Below are positions 52,866 to 62,310 of a stretch of DNA of 64,000 nucleotides, in pieces. The notes below the pieces were generated by a model. It was not told where the DNA came from, searched no databases, and saw only the letters and a list, made by a program, of their open reading frames with translations. The position numbers were made by a program, and so were the translations under genes. The stretch's first letter is position 1. The number at the start of each line of letters is the position of its first letter. The stretch is from Lachnospiraceae bacterium (lineage in GTDB: Bacteria > Bacillota > Clostridia > Lachnospirales > Lachnospiraceae): positions 1-64,000 of the forward strand of contig JAFOVD010000052.1 of the NCBI GenBank assembly GCA_017392525.1, written 5' to 3'.

Positions 52866-54353
52866 TTAAATTCCAAGGAACTTCTTAACTGTCTGTGGCA
52901 TCTCCTCCACATCGCAAACTGTATTATGAAGTATCTCTGCATTTCTGATTTCCTCAATTGCATTCGGCACAGATACATTAGCAGCCTTGGCAAGGGCATC
53001 CACAAGATCTAAATCTGATACCGAAGGATCATCCTGACCAATAGCCTGCATAACCGCTCTTGTAAACTTAAACGGACTTGCTGTTGATGCAATCACCGTC
53101 TTGGTCTGATCGCCGGTCTCATGCTTATATTTCTCATATACTGTTGTTGCAACTGCTGTATGTGTATCAATCACATAACCTGTCTTCTCATAAAGAGAAC
53201 GAATACTCTCTGCTGTCTCTTCTTCAGTCGCGAAGTTTCCATAGAAGTCCTGAAGTTTCTCCTTCATCTCTTCTGTAATTTCATACTTACCCTCTGTCTG
53301 AAGGGACTTCATAAGTTCTGAGTTCTTATCTGCATCACATCCGCATACAAGATAAATCAATCTCTCAAGATTTGAAGAAATCAAAATATCCATAGATGGA
53401 GATGAAGTTAACTTAAATTCACGATTTCTGTCATAGACACCTGTCTTAAAGAAATCAAACAGAACTTTATTCTCATTTGATGCACAGAGTAATTTCGCAA
53501 TAGGAACTCCCATATGCTTTGCAAAATATGCTGCCAGAATATTACCGAAGTTTCCTGTTGGAACAGTAACATTCACTTTTTCCCCTGCTGCAATCTTTCC
53601 TGCATTTAAAAGCTTTGCATATGTATTAACATAATACACAACCTGAGGAATCAGTCTACCGATATTTATAGAATTTGCAGATGAAAACTGGTATCCCGCC
53701 TGATCCAATTCCTTCGCAAGTTCACGATCATTAAACATCTTCTTTACACCGGTCTGTGCTTCATCGAAGTTTCCGCGAATAGCAACTACATGTGTATTCT
53801 CACCCTTCTGTGTTACCATCTGCTTTTCCTGAATGGCACTTACACCATCCTTTGGATAGAACACAACAATCTTTGTACCTTCTACCCCTGCAAAACCTGC
53901 CAGAGCAGCCTTGCCTGTATCGCCTGATGTGGCTGTTAAAATAACAATATCATTCTTTACATGATTCTTACGCGCACTCGTAATCATAAGATGTGGCAAA
54001 ATAGAAAGTGCCATATCCTTGAATGCAATTGTAGAACCATGGAACAGTTCAATATAATATGCTCCATCTGCATAAGTTAATGGTGCAATATCTTCTGTAT
54101 CAAACTTCTCATCATAAGCCCTCTTGATACATGTCTTTAACTCTTCTTCCGTAAAATCCGTAAAGAAAAGCTTCATAACTTCATAAGCTACTTCCTGGTA
54201 GCTCATCTTGCCAAGTTCCTCAAGTGACACCTCTAGCTTTGGAACACTTGTTGGAACAAACAGTCCGCCATCCTCTGACAGCCCCTTTAGGATTGCTTCA
54301 GAAGCTTTCACCTTCTTCTGACCATCTCTGGTACTCACATAAAATAAATCCAT
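52866..54353 (-). CDS. thrC: Threonine synthase
   Basis: ThrC converts O-phosphohomoserine to threonine with pyridoxal phosphate. The 495-residue length fits the long bacterial form. The PLP lysine is in GSTIAFKDMALS, and phosphate-binding parts are TATSGDTGKAAL and VPTGNFGNILA. I start it at MDLFYVSTR, with GAGG seven bases upstream; the frame continues 12 codons into the leader. It is a single gene with a consensus promoter and no T-box or other leader structure that I can see. Confidence 0.95.
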   Translation of the reverse strand: MDLFYVSTRDGQKKVKASEAILKGLSEDGGLFVPTSVPKLEVSLEELGKMSYQEVAYEVMKLFFTDFTEEELKTCIKRAYDEKFDTEDIAPLTYADGAYYIELFHGSTIAFKDMALSILPHLMITSARKNHVKNDIVILTATSGDTGKAALAGFAGVEGTKIVVFYPKDGVSAIQEKQMVTQKGENTHVVAIRGNFDEAQTGVKKMFNDRELAKELDQAGYQFSSANSINIGRLIPQVVYYVNTYAKLLNAGKIAAGEKVNVTVPTGNFGNILAAYFAKHMGVPIAKLLCASNENKVLFDFFKTGVYDRNREFKLTSSPSMDILISSNLERLIYLVCGCDADKNSELMKSLQTEGKYEITEEMKEKLQDFYGNFATEEETAESIRSLYEKTGYVIDTHTAVATTVYEKYKHETGDQTKTVIASTASPFKFTRAVMQAIGQDDPSVSDLDLVDALAKAANVSVPNAIEEIRNAEILHNTVCDVEEMPQTVKKFLGI

Positions 54354-54408
54354 TTTTTTACCTCGTAATCTTTTCATTTTCCCGGCCACGAAAGACCTAT
54401 TTCTGTTA

Positions 54409-54438
54409 ATTATATGTTACTTCAATTTCTCTTGTCAA
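54409..54438 (-). promoter_or_regulatory. Consensus SigmaA promoter for thrC
   Basis: On the minus strand perfect consensus boxes TTGACA and TATAAT are 18 bases apart. The -35 box overlaps the divergent -35 box of the AP2-like gene. Confidence 0.8.
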
Positions 54439-54459
54439 CGCAGTTTCCTATGTTACAAT
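54432..54459 (+). promoter_or_regulatory. Divergent promoter for the AP2-like gene
   Basis: TTGTCA and TACAAT are 16 bases apart. The -35 box shares five bases with the thrC -35 box, so the two promoters cannot be fully occupied at once. Confidence 0.6.
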
Positions 54460-54514
54460 ATTAGTATGATTTTACATTCTTGTGAAGCATGAAACACATG
54501 CGGGGAGGTTCAAT

Positions 54515-55312
54515 ATGCAAGGAGTCTATCCATCTAAAAAGAAAGACGGTACACCCTACTATCGTTCCAGTATCCACTACCTTGGCGTACATGTAAGCCT
54601 AGGCAGCTATGATACCGAAAAAGAGGCTCACCGAGCATACAAGGAAGCTTCCAAGCTCTATTATAACCCGGATATCAAACTTACGAATTTTCGAAAATAT
54701 ATCCGCGTTCTACCGCAGGACAAAGTGGTCACAATTCTAAACCATCGTGACCATAAAATTTACATCAAGACACCTATATATCTTAGAAATGGTTACTTTT
54801 CCTATTATTTAGAAAACCGTCGGGAATTGAAATTCGATAATGACGATTTATTCTACTACAGCAGCCACCGGATTCTAAGCAGACAGGGACATCTCTACGT
54901 CAATGACTACGGTATGCAGTACAGCATTCTGCAGCGATTCGGTATCAAAAACTTCGCCGTACGCGACAGAGATTACCGCTTTGCCAATGGTGACTACAAT
55001 GACTTTCGCTATTCCAATGTCATCGTTATTAACAAATACCATGGCGTTACATTAATCGAAGGAAATGGTGCGCCCTATCATCTTGTTAAAATACATATAA
55101 ATGGCGACTACACCATTGGAAAATTCAGAAATGATTCCATTGCTGCAGTCGCCTACAATAAAGCTGCGGATTATGCCAGAGACCACGGTCTCAATAAGCA
55201 ATTCATCCAAAATTATGTTGTCGAATATTCTCCTAAGGAATACGCTGAAATCTACTCGCAGATTCAGCTTCCCAAGAAATATCGCGATTACATTAAAGAC
55301 ATCACCGGGTAA
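54515..55312 (+). CDS. AP2-like DNA-binding protein with a degenerate HNH-like core
   Basis: The 265-residue protein has two stretches resembling AP2 DNA-binding domains: residues 3-48 (YYRSSIHYLGVHVSLGSYDT, then a helix EKEAHRAYKEAS) and residues 175-222 (YHLVKIHINGDYTIGKF, then SIAAVAYNKAADYARD). Between them, residues 150-170 (NGDYNDFRYSNV) keep the spacing of an HNH endonuclease core (N-G-D..D..R..N) but lack the catalytic His pair, with RF in its place. HNH-AP2 is a homing-endonuclease architecture, so this may be a domesticated, catalytically dead relative acting as a regulator. The start has GGGGAGG six bases upstream. It is divergent from thrC and convergent with leuD. Confidence 0.72.
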   Translation: MQGVYPSKKKDGTPYYRSSIHYLGVHVSLGSYDTEKEAHRAYKEASKLYYNPDIKLTNFRKYIRVLPQDKVVTILNHRDHKIYIKTPIYLRNGYFSYYLENRRELKFDNDDLFYYSSHRILSRQGHLYVNDYGMQYSILQRFGIKNFAVRDRDYRFANGDYNDFRYSNVIVINKYHGVTLIEGNGAPYHLVKIHINGDYTIGKFRNDSIAAVAYNKAADYARDHGLNKQFIQNYVVEYSPKEYAEIYSQIQLPKKYRDYIKDITG

Positions 55313-55801
55313 TTATTTCTCATTAATATAATTTACGAGTCCGCCACAATCAATAATCTTTTGCATAAACGCAGGGAACGGCTGCCCCTGATATGCCTTC
55401 CCTGTTGTCTTATCTGTAATAACACCCGAATCAAAATCCACCTCAACCTGATCCCCTTCAGAAATCTCTTCAGCTGCAGCCTTGCACTCAACGATTGGAA
55501 GACCGATATTAATTGCATTTCTGTAGAAAATACGGGCAAAGGTATCCGCTATTACGCAGCTAACCCCTGCTGCCTTAATGGCGATTGGAGCGTGCTCTCT
55601 GGAGGACCCACATCCAAAGTTTTTATTGGCTACTATAATATCGCCCTCTTCCACTTTATTTACAAATTCCGCATCTATATCTTCCATACAGTGTTGCGCC
55701 AGTTCTTTCGGATCTGATGAGTTCAGATATCTTGCCGGAATAATAACATCCGTATCTACATTATCCCCAAACTTAAATACTCTACCATTTGCGCTTTGCA
55801 T
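55313..55801 (-). CDS. leuD: 3-isopropylmalate dehydratase small subunit
   Basis: LeuD forms with LeuC the enzyme that isomerises 2-isopropylmalate to 3-isopropylmalate in leucine synthesis. The 162-residue length matches the archaeal/clostridial short form. Family parts are [26 protein letters not shown] and [15 protein letters not shown]. It follows leuC after nine bases. Its last base touches the end of the convergent AP2-like gene, with no terminator visible between. Confidence 0.95.
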   Translation of the reverse strand: MQSANGRVFKFGDNVDTDVIIPARYLNSSDPKELAQHCMEDIDAEFVNKVEEGDIIVANKNFGCGSSREHAPIAIKAAGVSCVIADTFARIFYRNAINIGLPIVECKAAAEEISEGDQVEVDFDSGVITDKTTGKAYQGQPFPAFMQKIIDCGGLVNYINEK

Positions 55802-55810
55802 ATCTACCTC

Positions 55811-57070
55811 CTATACGTTTGCTGGATCAGTAATCTTACCGGTAATCGCAGAAGCTGCAGCCACCGCCGGGCTTGCCAGGTAAACTTCTGACTCTACATG
55901 TCCCATACGACCAACGAAATTACGATTTGTAGTAGAGATGCAACGCTCTCCCTGTGCCAATACACCCATATATCCGCCTAAACAAGGTCCACACGTTGGT
56001 GTGCTGACAATTGCACCTGCTTCAATAAAAGTCTTCAGTATACCAGCTTCCATAGCATCCAGATATATCTTCTGAGTTGCCGGAATTACAATCACGCGAA
56101 CTGATTTTGCCACATGTTTACCCTTTAAAATATCAGCTGCAATCTTAAGGTCGCTAAATCTTCCATTTGTACATGAACCGATTACCACCTGGTCAATCTT
56201 TACATCTTCTGCTTCATCCACCGTCTTTGTATTCTCCGGAAGATGAGGAAATGCAACAACCGGGCGAAGTTCTGACAGATCCACCGTATATTCCTGAACA
56301 TACTCTGCATCCTCATCCGGTTCATATACCGTATATGGTCTACTTGAATGTTCCTTTAAATAAGCCTCTGTAATTTCATCTACAGGGAAGATACCATTCT
56401 TTCCACCTGCTTCAATCGCCATATTGGCAATTGTAAATCTATCATCCATGGAGAGATATTTGAGTCCCTCACCAACAAATTCCATGGACTGATATAACGC
56501 TCCATCCACACCGATTTTTCCGATGATATGGAGAATAACATCCTTGCCACTTATGTACTTTCCCGGTTTACCAACGATATTAAACTTAATTGCTGCCGGA
56601 ACCTTGAACCAGGCTTTACCCGTTGCCATACCGGCTGCCATATCCGTACTTCCAACCCCTGTAGAAAATGCTCCCAAGGCACCGTATGTACAAGTATGAG
56701 AATCCGCACCGATTACTACATCACCTGCAACTACCAGACCCTTTTCCGGTAGCAGCGCATGCTCAATTCCCATCTCTCCTACATCAAAATAATTTGTAAT
56801 ATCATTTTTACAAGCAAATTCGCGAACGCACTTACAGTGCTCTGCAGACTTGATATCCTTATTAGGCGCGAAATGATCCATTACCAGCGCAATCTTATCC
56901 TTGTGGAAGACTCGATCCACCTTCATCTTCTCAATTTCATGAATTGCCACCGGAGAAGTAATATCATTTCCCAATACCAAATCCAGATTCGCTTCAATCA
57001 GCTGACCTGCTTTCACAGATTCTAAAGACGCATGAGCGGCTAGAATTTTCTGTGTCATTGTCATCCCCAT
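55811..57070 (-). CDS. leuC: 3-isopropylmalate dehydratase large subunit
   Basis: The aconitase-like large subunit carries the 4Fe-4S cluster. The 419 residues have [15 protein letters not shown], the first cluster Cys in GSCTNGR and the last two in TCGPCLGG. The length fits the HacA/LeuC2 type common in Clostridia. The start MGMTMTQK has GGAGG nine bases upstream. It is transcribed divergently from a LysR-type gene that is its likely activator. Confidence 0.95.
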   Translation of the reverse strand: MGMTMTQKILAAHASLESVKAGQLIEANLDLVLGNDITSPVAIHEIEKMKVDRVFHKDKIALVMDHFAPNKDIKSAEHCKCVREFACKNDITNYFDVGEMGIEHALLPEKGLVVAGDVVIGADSHTCTYGALGAFSTGVGSTDMAAGMATGKAWFKVPAAIKFNIVGKPGKYISGKDVILHIIGKIGVDGALYQSMEFVGEGLKYLSMDDRFTIANMAIEAGGKNGIFPVDEITEAYLKEHSSRPYTVYEPDEDAEYVQEYTVDLSELRPVVAFPHLPENTKTVDEAEDVKIDQVVIGSCTNGRFSDLKIAADILKGKHVAKSVRVIVIPATQKIYLDAMEAGILKTFIEAGAIVSTPTCGPCLGGYMGVLAQGERCISTTNRNFVGRMGHVESEVYLASPAVAAASAITGKITDPANV

Positions 57071-57163
57071 GAAAAAGTACCTCCTGTTTTTCTTTTATCA
57101 TACCACTGTATGATTTTCTCGTCATCTGTACAACTAGTTCGTGTGAGCTTTATCTATAGTAGC

Positions 57164-57192
57164 ATTCTAACATGCAAATATGTATAATTGAA
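57164..57192 (-). promoter_or_regulatory. Probable promoter for leuCD
   Basis: On the minus strand TTCAAT and TAGAAT are 17 bases apart. The predicted start lies about 65 bases from the centre of the LysR-type box. Confidence 0.55.
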
Positions 57193-57213
57193 ATATATAG
57201 AATTGATATAACT

Positions 57214-57230
57214 CATAACTTTAGGTTATG
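57214..57230. promoter_or_regulatory. LysR-type operator between leuC and the LysR gene
   Basis: A perfect inverted repeat CATAAC-N5-GTTATG contains the T-N11-A LysR box. It lies near -65 of the predicted leuC start, the classical recognition-site position. A second palindrome GATAA-CT-TTATC lies at 57237-57248, closer to the regulator's own start. Confidence 0.7.
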
Positions 57231-57274
57231 GGAAATGATAACTTTATCCTTAAATATAAATTGCGAGGTATTCC

Positions 57275-58186
57275 ATGAAAGAACCATTGTCAAGCTATCG
57301 CATCTTCCTAGAAGTTGCCCGACAAAAAAGTATGTCCAAGGCTGCTAACAACCTTTATATCAGCCAACCGGCCATCAGTAAATCCATACAAAAACTCGAG
57401 GAGCACCTGGAAACCACTCTCTTCTTGCGAACTCCAAAGGGACTAACCTTAACGGATGACGGTCAGTTGCTCTATCGCCAGGCCACAGTTGCATTTCAAG
57501 CCTTAGACGGCGTCGAATCCGAATTAAAACATAGAAATGAACTCGGTATGGGACTACTGAAAATCGGAGCCAGCTCCACCCTATGCAAATACCTTCTGCT
57601 CCCTTACCTACAGGACTTCATCGCTGCTTACCCCAATATCAAAATCAGCATCACCTGCCAGGCAACCCATGAAACACTAAAGCTTCTGGAAGATGATCAG
57701 ATTGATATCGGACTTGTAGGCGAACCATCTTTCTCCAAAGATCTGACCTTCCAGACGTTAAAACAGATTCAGGATACCTTTGTAGCAACTCAGAGCTATC
57801 TTGATAATCTAGATCGCCTGGGAGTAAAAAAGGAGGATTATATCACCTCCTCCAATCTAATGTTATTGGACAAAAAGAATATGACCCGACAACATATCGA
57901 TGCCTACCTGGAGAGAAAACACATTGAAATCAAGGATGCAATAGATGTGTCCAATCTTGATCTTCTAATTGAATTTTCCAAAGTCGGTGTTGGAATTGCC
58001 TGCGTTATACGGGATTTCGTCTCTCATGAGCTAATGAAGCATGAACTGGTGGAAGTGCCCACTTCACTCCATATTCCTCCAAGAAATGTTGGACTGGCAT
58101 ACAAAAATCATCGATTGCAAAATCCCGCCCTGGAAAAATTCATATCTTTCTATAATAAACGAAAAAAAAGCGACCTGCCGGTTTAA
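57275..58186 (+). CDS. LysR family transcriptional regulator, probable leuCD activator
   Basis: The 303-residue protein has an N-terminal winged helix (YRIFLEVARQKSMSKAANNLYISQPAISKSIQKLE) of LysR type and an effector-binding domain of two Rossmann-like lobes (about 90-295). The start has GAGG six bases upstream. Divergent arrangement and the operator in the gap argue that it controls leuCD, probably with a pathway intermediate as inducer, but the ligand is unknown. Its stop lies inside a terminator shared with ilvC. Confidence 0.9.
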   Translation: MKEPLSSYRIFLEVARQKSMSKAANNLYISQPAISKSIQKLEEHLETTLFLRTPKGLTLTDDGQLLYRQATVAFQALDGVESELKHRNELGMGLLKIGASSTLCKYLLLPYLQDFIAAYPNIKISITCQATHETLKLLEDDQIDIGLVGEPSFSKDLTFQTLKQIQDTFVATQSYLDNLDRLGVKKEDYITSSNLMLLDKKNMTRQHIDAYLERKHIEIKDAIDVSNLDLLIEFSKVGVGIACVIRDFVSHELMKHELVEVPTSLHIPPRNVGLAYKNHRLQNPALEKFISFYNKRKKSDLPV

Positions 58187-58200
58187 ACCGGAGGTCGCTA
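58161..58200 (-). terminator. Terminator after ilvC, overlapping the LysR gene end
   Basis: The stem GCGACCT-CCGGTTT with AAACCGG-AGGTCGC is followed on the minus strand by eight T residues. The plus-strand tail (TATTATT) is weaker. Confidence 0.85.
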
Positions 58201-58214
58201 TTATTATTCTATGA

Positions 58215-59240
58215 CTAGTTATTGATTAACTTGCCGCTTTCATCATTCCAGCTATAGAGCTTACGGATTTCTTCTCCAACAGCCTCTGATGGATGCTCAG
58301 ATGCCTTCTGACGCATAGCCTGGAAATGTACCTGACGTCCTGCAGGTGACATATCCTGAAGGAATTCAGAAGCGAATGTACCATCCTGAATATCAGCAAG
58401 TACCTGCTTCATAGCCTGCTTTGTCTCATCTGTAACAATCTTAGGTCCTGTGATGTAATCACCATATTCTGCTGTGTTAGAGATAGAATATCTCATTCCT
58501 GCAAAACCTGACTGATAGATTAAGTCTACAATAAGCTTCATCTCATGGATACATTCGAAGTAAGCATTTCTAGGATCATATCCTGCTTCACAAAGTACTT
58601 CAAAACCTGTCTGCATAAGCTTACATACACCACCGCAAAGTACAGCCTGCTCTCCGAAGAGGTCAGTTTCTGTCTCTGTACGGAATGTTGTCTCTAAGAT
58701 ACCTGCACGAGAACCACCGATACCAGCGCCATAAGCAAGTGCCATATCAAGAGCCTTACCTGTTGCATCCTGATATACAGCTACTAAACAAGGTGTTCCC
58801 TTTCCTTCCTGGTATTCAGAACGAACTGTATGTCCAGGAGCCTTAGGTGCGATCATTGTAACATCAACATCAGCCGGTGGTACGATACACTTGTAATTGA
58901 TATTGAAACCGTGAGCGAACATTAACATGTTGCCGGCTTCAAGGTTAGGAGCAATGTCCTTCTTATACATATCTGCCTGCTTCTCGTCATTGATAAGAAT
59001 CATAATGATGTCTGCCTGCTTTGCAGCTTCTGCTGCAGTATATACTGTAAAGCCCTGCTCTTCAGCTCTTTTCCAAGACTTAGAACCTTCGTAAAGACCG
59101 ATGATAACATCGCAACCACTTTCACGTAAGTTCAGAGCATGTGCATGTCCCTGGCTACCATAACCAATAATTGCAATCTTTTTACCCTGCAGTAATTCTA
59201 AATTACAGTCTTCCTGATAAAAAATTCTTGCGTCTGCCAT
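58215..59240 (-). CDS. ilvC: Ketol-acid reductoisomerase
   Basis: IlvC isomerises and reduces acetolactate or acetohydroxybutyrate with NADPH in branched-chain amino acid synthesis. The 341-residue class I enzyme has [29 protein letters not shown] and the C-terminal Mg-binding helices ([31 protein letters not shown]). The start MADARIFY has GGAGG nine bases upstream; the frame reaches 13 codons further, overlapping ilvN. It follows ilvN closely. Confidence 0.96.
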   Translation of the reverse strand: MADARIFYQEDCNLELLQGKKIAIIGYGSQGHAHALNLRESGCDVIIGLYEGSKSWKRAEEQGFTVYTAAEAAKQADIIMILINDEKQADMYKKDIAPNLEAGNMLMFAHGFNINYKCIVPPADVDVTMIAPKAPGHTVRSEYQEGKGTPCLVAVYQDATGKALDMALAYGAGIGGSRAGILETTFRTETETDLFGEQAVLCGGVCKLMQTGFEVLCEAGYDPRNAYFECIHEMKLIVDLIYQSGFAGMRYSISNTAEYGDYITGPKIVTDETKQAMKQVLADIQDGTFASEFLQDMSPAGRQVHFQAMRQKASEHPSEAVGEEIRKLYSWNDESGKLINN

Positions 59241-59275
59241 AATCTTTTTCCTCCTAATAAAACAATCAAAATATA

Positions 59276-59776
59276 TCACTCAATCATGACTACATCTTGT
59301 GTACCACGACTAAGACCCGTAAGGCCTGTTCTTGCCAATTCAAGGATCTCATAATCAGCCAACATATCCAAGAAGCTATCCAGCTTCTCTGTATGACCTG
59401 TGACTTCCAAGACCATAGAATCATGAGTAACATCAACTACTTTTCCGTGAAAAATCTCTGTGATTGTAAGCACGGACTGTCGATCTGTCGCCATAGCATG
59501 AATCTTCACAAGCATCAATTCTCTTGTAACCGATGCATCAGATTTCAACACTTTAATGCTGACAACATCTTCTAACTTGGCTAACTGCTTCCCGATTTGT
59601 TCGAGAACCAACTCATCGCCACTTGTAACAATTGTCATTCTGGTAAAACGTGGATCTGCTGTCACACCGGCTGAAAAGCTATCAATATTGTAGCCTCTGC
59701 GGCTAAACAGACCAGAAACATGGCTCAAAACACCGGAGGTGTTTTCAACCAAAATAGATAAAACCTGAGTTCTCAT
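59276..59776 (-). CDS. ilvN: Acetolactate synthase small subunit
   Basis: The regulatory subunit of acetolactate synthase confers valine feedback inhibition. The 166 residues have an N-terminal ACT domain ([19 protein letters not shown]) and the C-terminal ALS_ss domain. The catalytic subunit ilvB is not in this window, so the small subunit is separated from it and paired with ilvC instead. Start: GAGGAAAG upstream of the ATG. Confidence 0.94.
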   Translation of the reverse strand: MRTQVLSILVENTSGVLSHVSGLFSRRGYNIDSFSAGVTADPRFTRMTIVTSGDELVLEQIGKQLAKLEDVVSIKVLKSDASVTRELMLVKIHAMATDRQSVLTITEIFHGKVVDVTHDSMVLEVTGHTEKLDSFLDMLADYEILELARTGLTGLSRGTQDVVMIE

Positions 59777-59795
59777 TTGTAATCTTTCCTCTTTC

Positions 59796-60455
59796 TCACA
59801 CTAGGTTCATTCTAACACACTCTGTTTCTCTGTCAACAAAAAACTTTTTAACTTTAAAGTTACCACATATTCTTTCCGAAAGAGAACATATTGTTACCAT
59901 CACCCCATCCTTCTCAAGACGAGCAATATGTTCAGACAACATGGTAACATCCGTATTTTTCATCACCTCTACCAGAGGTATGTCCAAGCCCTTTGCCACA
60001 GCTTCTTTAAAAGTCCAGACTTTTAAAAATCCCTCTCTGCCACCATCCTCAATAAATTTCTTATCCTCTTCTGTAAAAAATCTATCTGCGATTTTAAGAC
60101 AGCGTTTTTCCTCCGGAACATGTTCCATACACTCTACGTCCACCCCAATCATCTGCTCTGACACAGCGACAAATACATGAGGTCCGCTATGGGTAATACA
60201 GAATTCCACCTCCGGATGGTGTAGAAGATACGGTTTTCCGCCTTCGGATTTTCCATATGAATAGGGTGGTTTAATCCCATTCTCCTGAAAACAGCGCTCC
60301 AACAGATATCCTGCCGCCAAGCGCTGTTTTTTAGGTTCTTCATGGACAAAGCGAAGTGCCTTTTTTCGCCTCTCATCACTTAGATAATCCAAAATTTCCC
60401 GACACTTCTCCTCACTGTCAAGGTACCTTATATCCATATATAACAACTGAATCAT
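59796..60455 (-). CDS. 4'-phosphopantetheinyl transferase (Sfp type)
   Basis: The enzyme moves the phosphopantetheine arm of CoA onto carrier proteins. The 219-residue length and the motifs IGVDVE and WTFKEAVAKG identify the Sfp/HetI type, with Mg ligands Asp and Glu present. Such enzymes usually serve peptide or polyketide synthases, but none is in the window, so it may serve another carrier or act away from its target genes. It lies 12 bases after mscL and 19 before ilvN, likely in one transcript. Confidence 0.87.
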   Translation of the reverse strand: MIQLLYMDIRYLDSEEKCREILDYLSDERRKKALRFVHEEPKKQRLAAGYLLERCFQENGIKPPYSYGKSEGGKPYLLHHPEVEFCITHSGPHVFVAVSEQMIGVDVECMEHVPEEKRCLKIADRFFTEEDKKFIEDGGREGFLKVWTFKEAVAKGLDIPLVEVMKNTDVTMLSEHIARLEKDGVMVTICSLSERICGNFKVKKFFVDRETECVRMNLV

Positions 60456-60467
60456 TAAAAAGCTCCA

Positions 60468-60956
60468 TTAATCATTTAATTCTGATGTACAATGAGGGCA
60501 ACGTGTTGCTCCGATTGCAATCTTAGACTTGCAGAATGGGCATTCCTTTTCTGTTGGATCTGCTTCTTCCTGAGCTCCCTTTACTCGATCCATCAATCTA
60601 TTTACACACTTGATTAAAATAAAAATCACAAGTGCCATCAGTACAAAGTTGATAATGACTGTAATAAAACTACCGTAATTAAGTGTTGCAACACCAGCTG
60701 CTTCAGCCTCAGCCATTGTTTTATAGTGGTTTCCATCTAAAGCGAGGAAATAATTGGAAAAATCCAATCCCCCAAATAACTGACTGATAACCGGCATAAT
60801 AATGTCATCAACCAATGATGTAACAATCTTCTGGAATGCACCACCAATAATTACTCCGATTGCCAGGTCCATTACATTTCCACGCATGATAAACTCGCGG
60901 AATTCACCTGCAAACCCACGACTTTTTCCCGCAATTTTCTTTACATTCTCTGTCAT
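60468..60956 (-). CDS. mscL: Large-conductance mechanosensitive channel
   Basis: MscL opens under membrane tension to release solutes in osmotic downshock. The 162 residues have the conserved [23 protein letters not shown] segment with the first transmembrane helix, and a second one (about 88-110). The C-terminus carries a zinc-ribbon-like tail (CPFCKSK and CPHC) seen in some Firmicutes. The start MTENVKK has GGAGGG four bases upstream; the longer frame has no support. Confidence 0.95.
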   Translation of the reverse strand: MTENVKKIAGKSRGFAGEFREFIMRGNVMDLAIGVIIGGAFQKIVTSLVDDIIMPVISQLFGGLDFSNYFLALDGNHYKTMAEAEAAGVATLNYGSFITVIINFVLMALVIFILIKCVNRLMDRVKGAQEEADPTEKECPFCKSKIAIGATRCPHCTSELND

Positions 60957-61012
60957 AATTCCCTCCTCAATTTTTGTAAATCTAAAAACATACAAATCTA
61001 TTATAACTCATA

Positions 61013-62098
61013 TTATTCAATTATTCTCACACCATTTCTACCGTGTTCCTTAATGTAATAAAGATTTTGATCTGCACGATTCAAAACAATATCATAGTCA
61101 TCCCCTCTACGGAACCTGGCGGCTCCCAGGGAAATTGTCACCGGAATCTTCCGGTCTTCGTACCAGATTTCCAGTCCCTCAACAGACATTCTAAAATCTT
61201 CAAGTTTATCTGCCACCGCAGCCTCATTTCCTTCCAGTACGAACAGAAACTCTTCGCCACCCCATCGACCGGCATAGCGAAAATCCTCTTCCAGCTTGTT
61301 CAAAATCACCTTGGAAATGCTGGACAACACATAGTCTCCAGCCTCATGTCCATACGTATCATTGACCTTCTTAAAATAATCTATGTCCGCAATAGCAAGC
61401 ACGAAATCCCGTGAAAGCATATTGGCTCCCTCAATTTCATCATCAATCAGTGTCTGCAATGCATGACGATTATAAAGTTTTGTCAGTGGATCATGACGGG
61501 CCTGCTTCATCAACTGTTCCTGATTTTTACGAAGTCTGCCAAGTACAATCAGCGTATAGCAAATCACAAAGAAAAATGTGACCGCTGCATTGAAGTAATA
61601 AGTGTTCTCCAGTACACCCTTTGGCATGTCCATGGAAGTATATCCCAGAATTCCATGATCCTGCAGATAATAGAGCACAAAAAACAATATTGCAGCCATT
61701 ACGCCTGCAAATACAGCTTTCGTGCTCTTTATCCAGTTCATGTCACGACTGGTATCACTGATAAAATACGGGAAATAATAACAGGCTACTGCACCAATCA
61801 GCCACAGCTCATATCCTGCATCCCATCCCAGAAATATCGTGGCAAACACTGCCTGATACAAGACCTCGCCATAAATAAACCTACCATACGTCAGATACTC
61901 TCTATTACGAATCGTAATAAACAGATTAAAATAGATAAGCATACTCGCCGCATTGATTGTAATCAGCGGAACGCTTCCAACCATGCAGTACAGTATTTCT
62001 AAGAAAAAATGAATCCCCAGCAAAACAACATTCAGCAAAGTAAGGCTTTTCCTCCGATCCTCATCCCAATGCCGAATAATATATAATATTTTCTCCAT
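61013..62098 (-). CDS. Membrane-bound diguanylate cyclase (GGDEF)
   Basis: The 361-residue protein has six hydrophobic segments (about 18-190) of no recognised sensor family and a C-terminal GGDEF domain (about 205-361) with active site GRWGGEEF. It should make cyclic-di-GMP at the membrane. The inhibitory RxxD site is absent. The 212-bp gap upstream holds the terminator of the GGGtGRT operon and an unresolved promoter. Confidence 0.9.
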   Translation of the reverse strand: MEKILYIIRHWDEDRRKSLTLLNVVLLGIHFFLEILYCMVGSVPLITINAASMLIYFNLFITIRNREYLTYGRFIYGEVLYQAVFATIFLGWDAGYELWLIGAVACYYFPYFISDTSRDMNWIKSTKAVFAGVMAAILFFVLYYLQDHGILGYTSMDMPKGVLENTYYFNAAVTFFFVICYTLIVLGRLRKNQEQLMKQARHDPLTKLYNRHALQTLIDDEIEGANMLSRDFVLAIADIDYFKKVNDTYGHEAGDYVLSSISKVILNKLEEDFRYAGRWGGEEFLFVLEGNEAAVADKLEDFRMSVEGLEIWYEDRKIPVTISLGAARFRRGDDYDIVLNRADQNLYYIKEHGRNGVRIIE

Positions 62099-62238
62099 AC
62101 CAAACCTCTACCTATGCTTTTTCAAGCCAAACAAACCCTGTATTTATCATACACGAATGCGTGGGAAATTTACACCACTTTTTTTCATTTGTTCTATTCC
62201 GCTAAGGAAAATTTCTCTGTTGGTGGGGTAAAAGTGAG

Positions 62239-62280
62239 TAAAAAAAAATGGACAAAAGCACGAATGCTTTTGTCCATTTT
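62239..62280 (-). terminator. Terminator after the GGGtGRT operon
   Basis: On the minus strand a stem with arms ATGGACAAAAGC and GCTTTTGTCCAT is followed by nine T residues. Confidence 0.88.
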
Positions 62281-62310
62281 GGATAATCATATCTAAAATC
62301 AAATTGATTC

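Noticed and set aside
55361..55883. Overlapping open frames opposite leuD and the leuC end
   Set aside because: Antisense to conserved dehydratase subunits, no start signals and no family resemblance.
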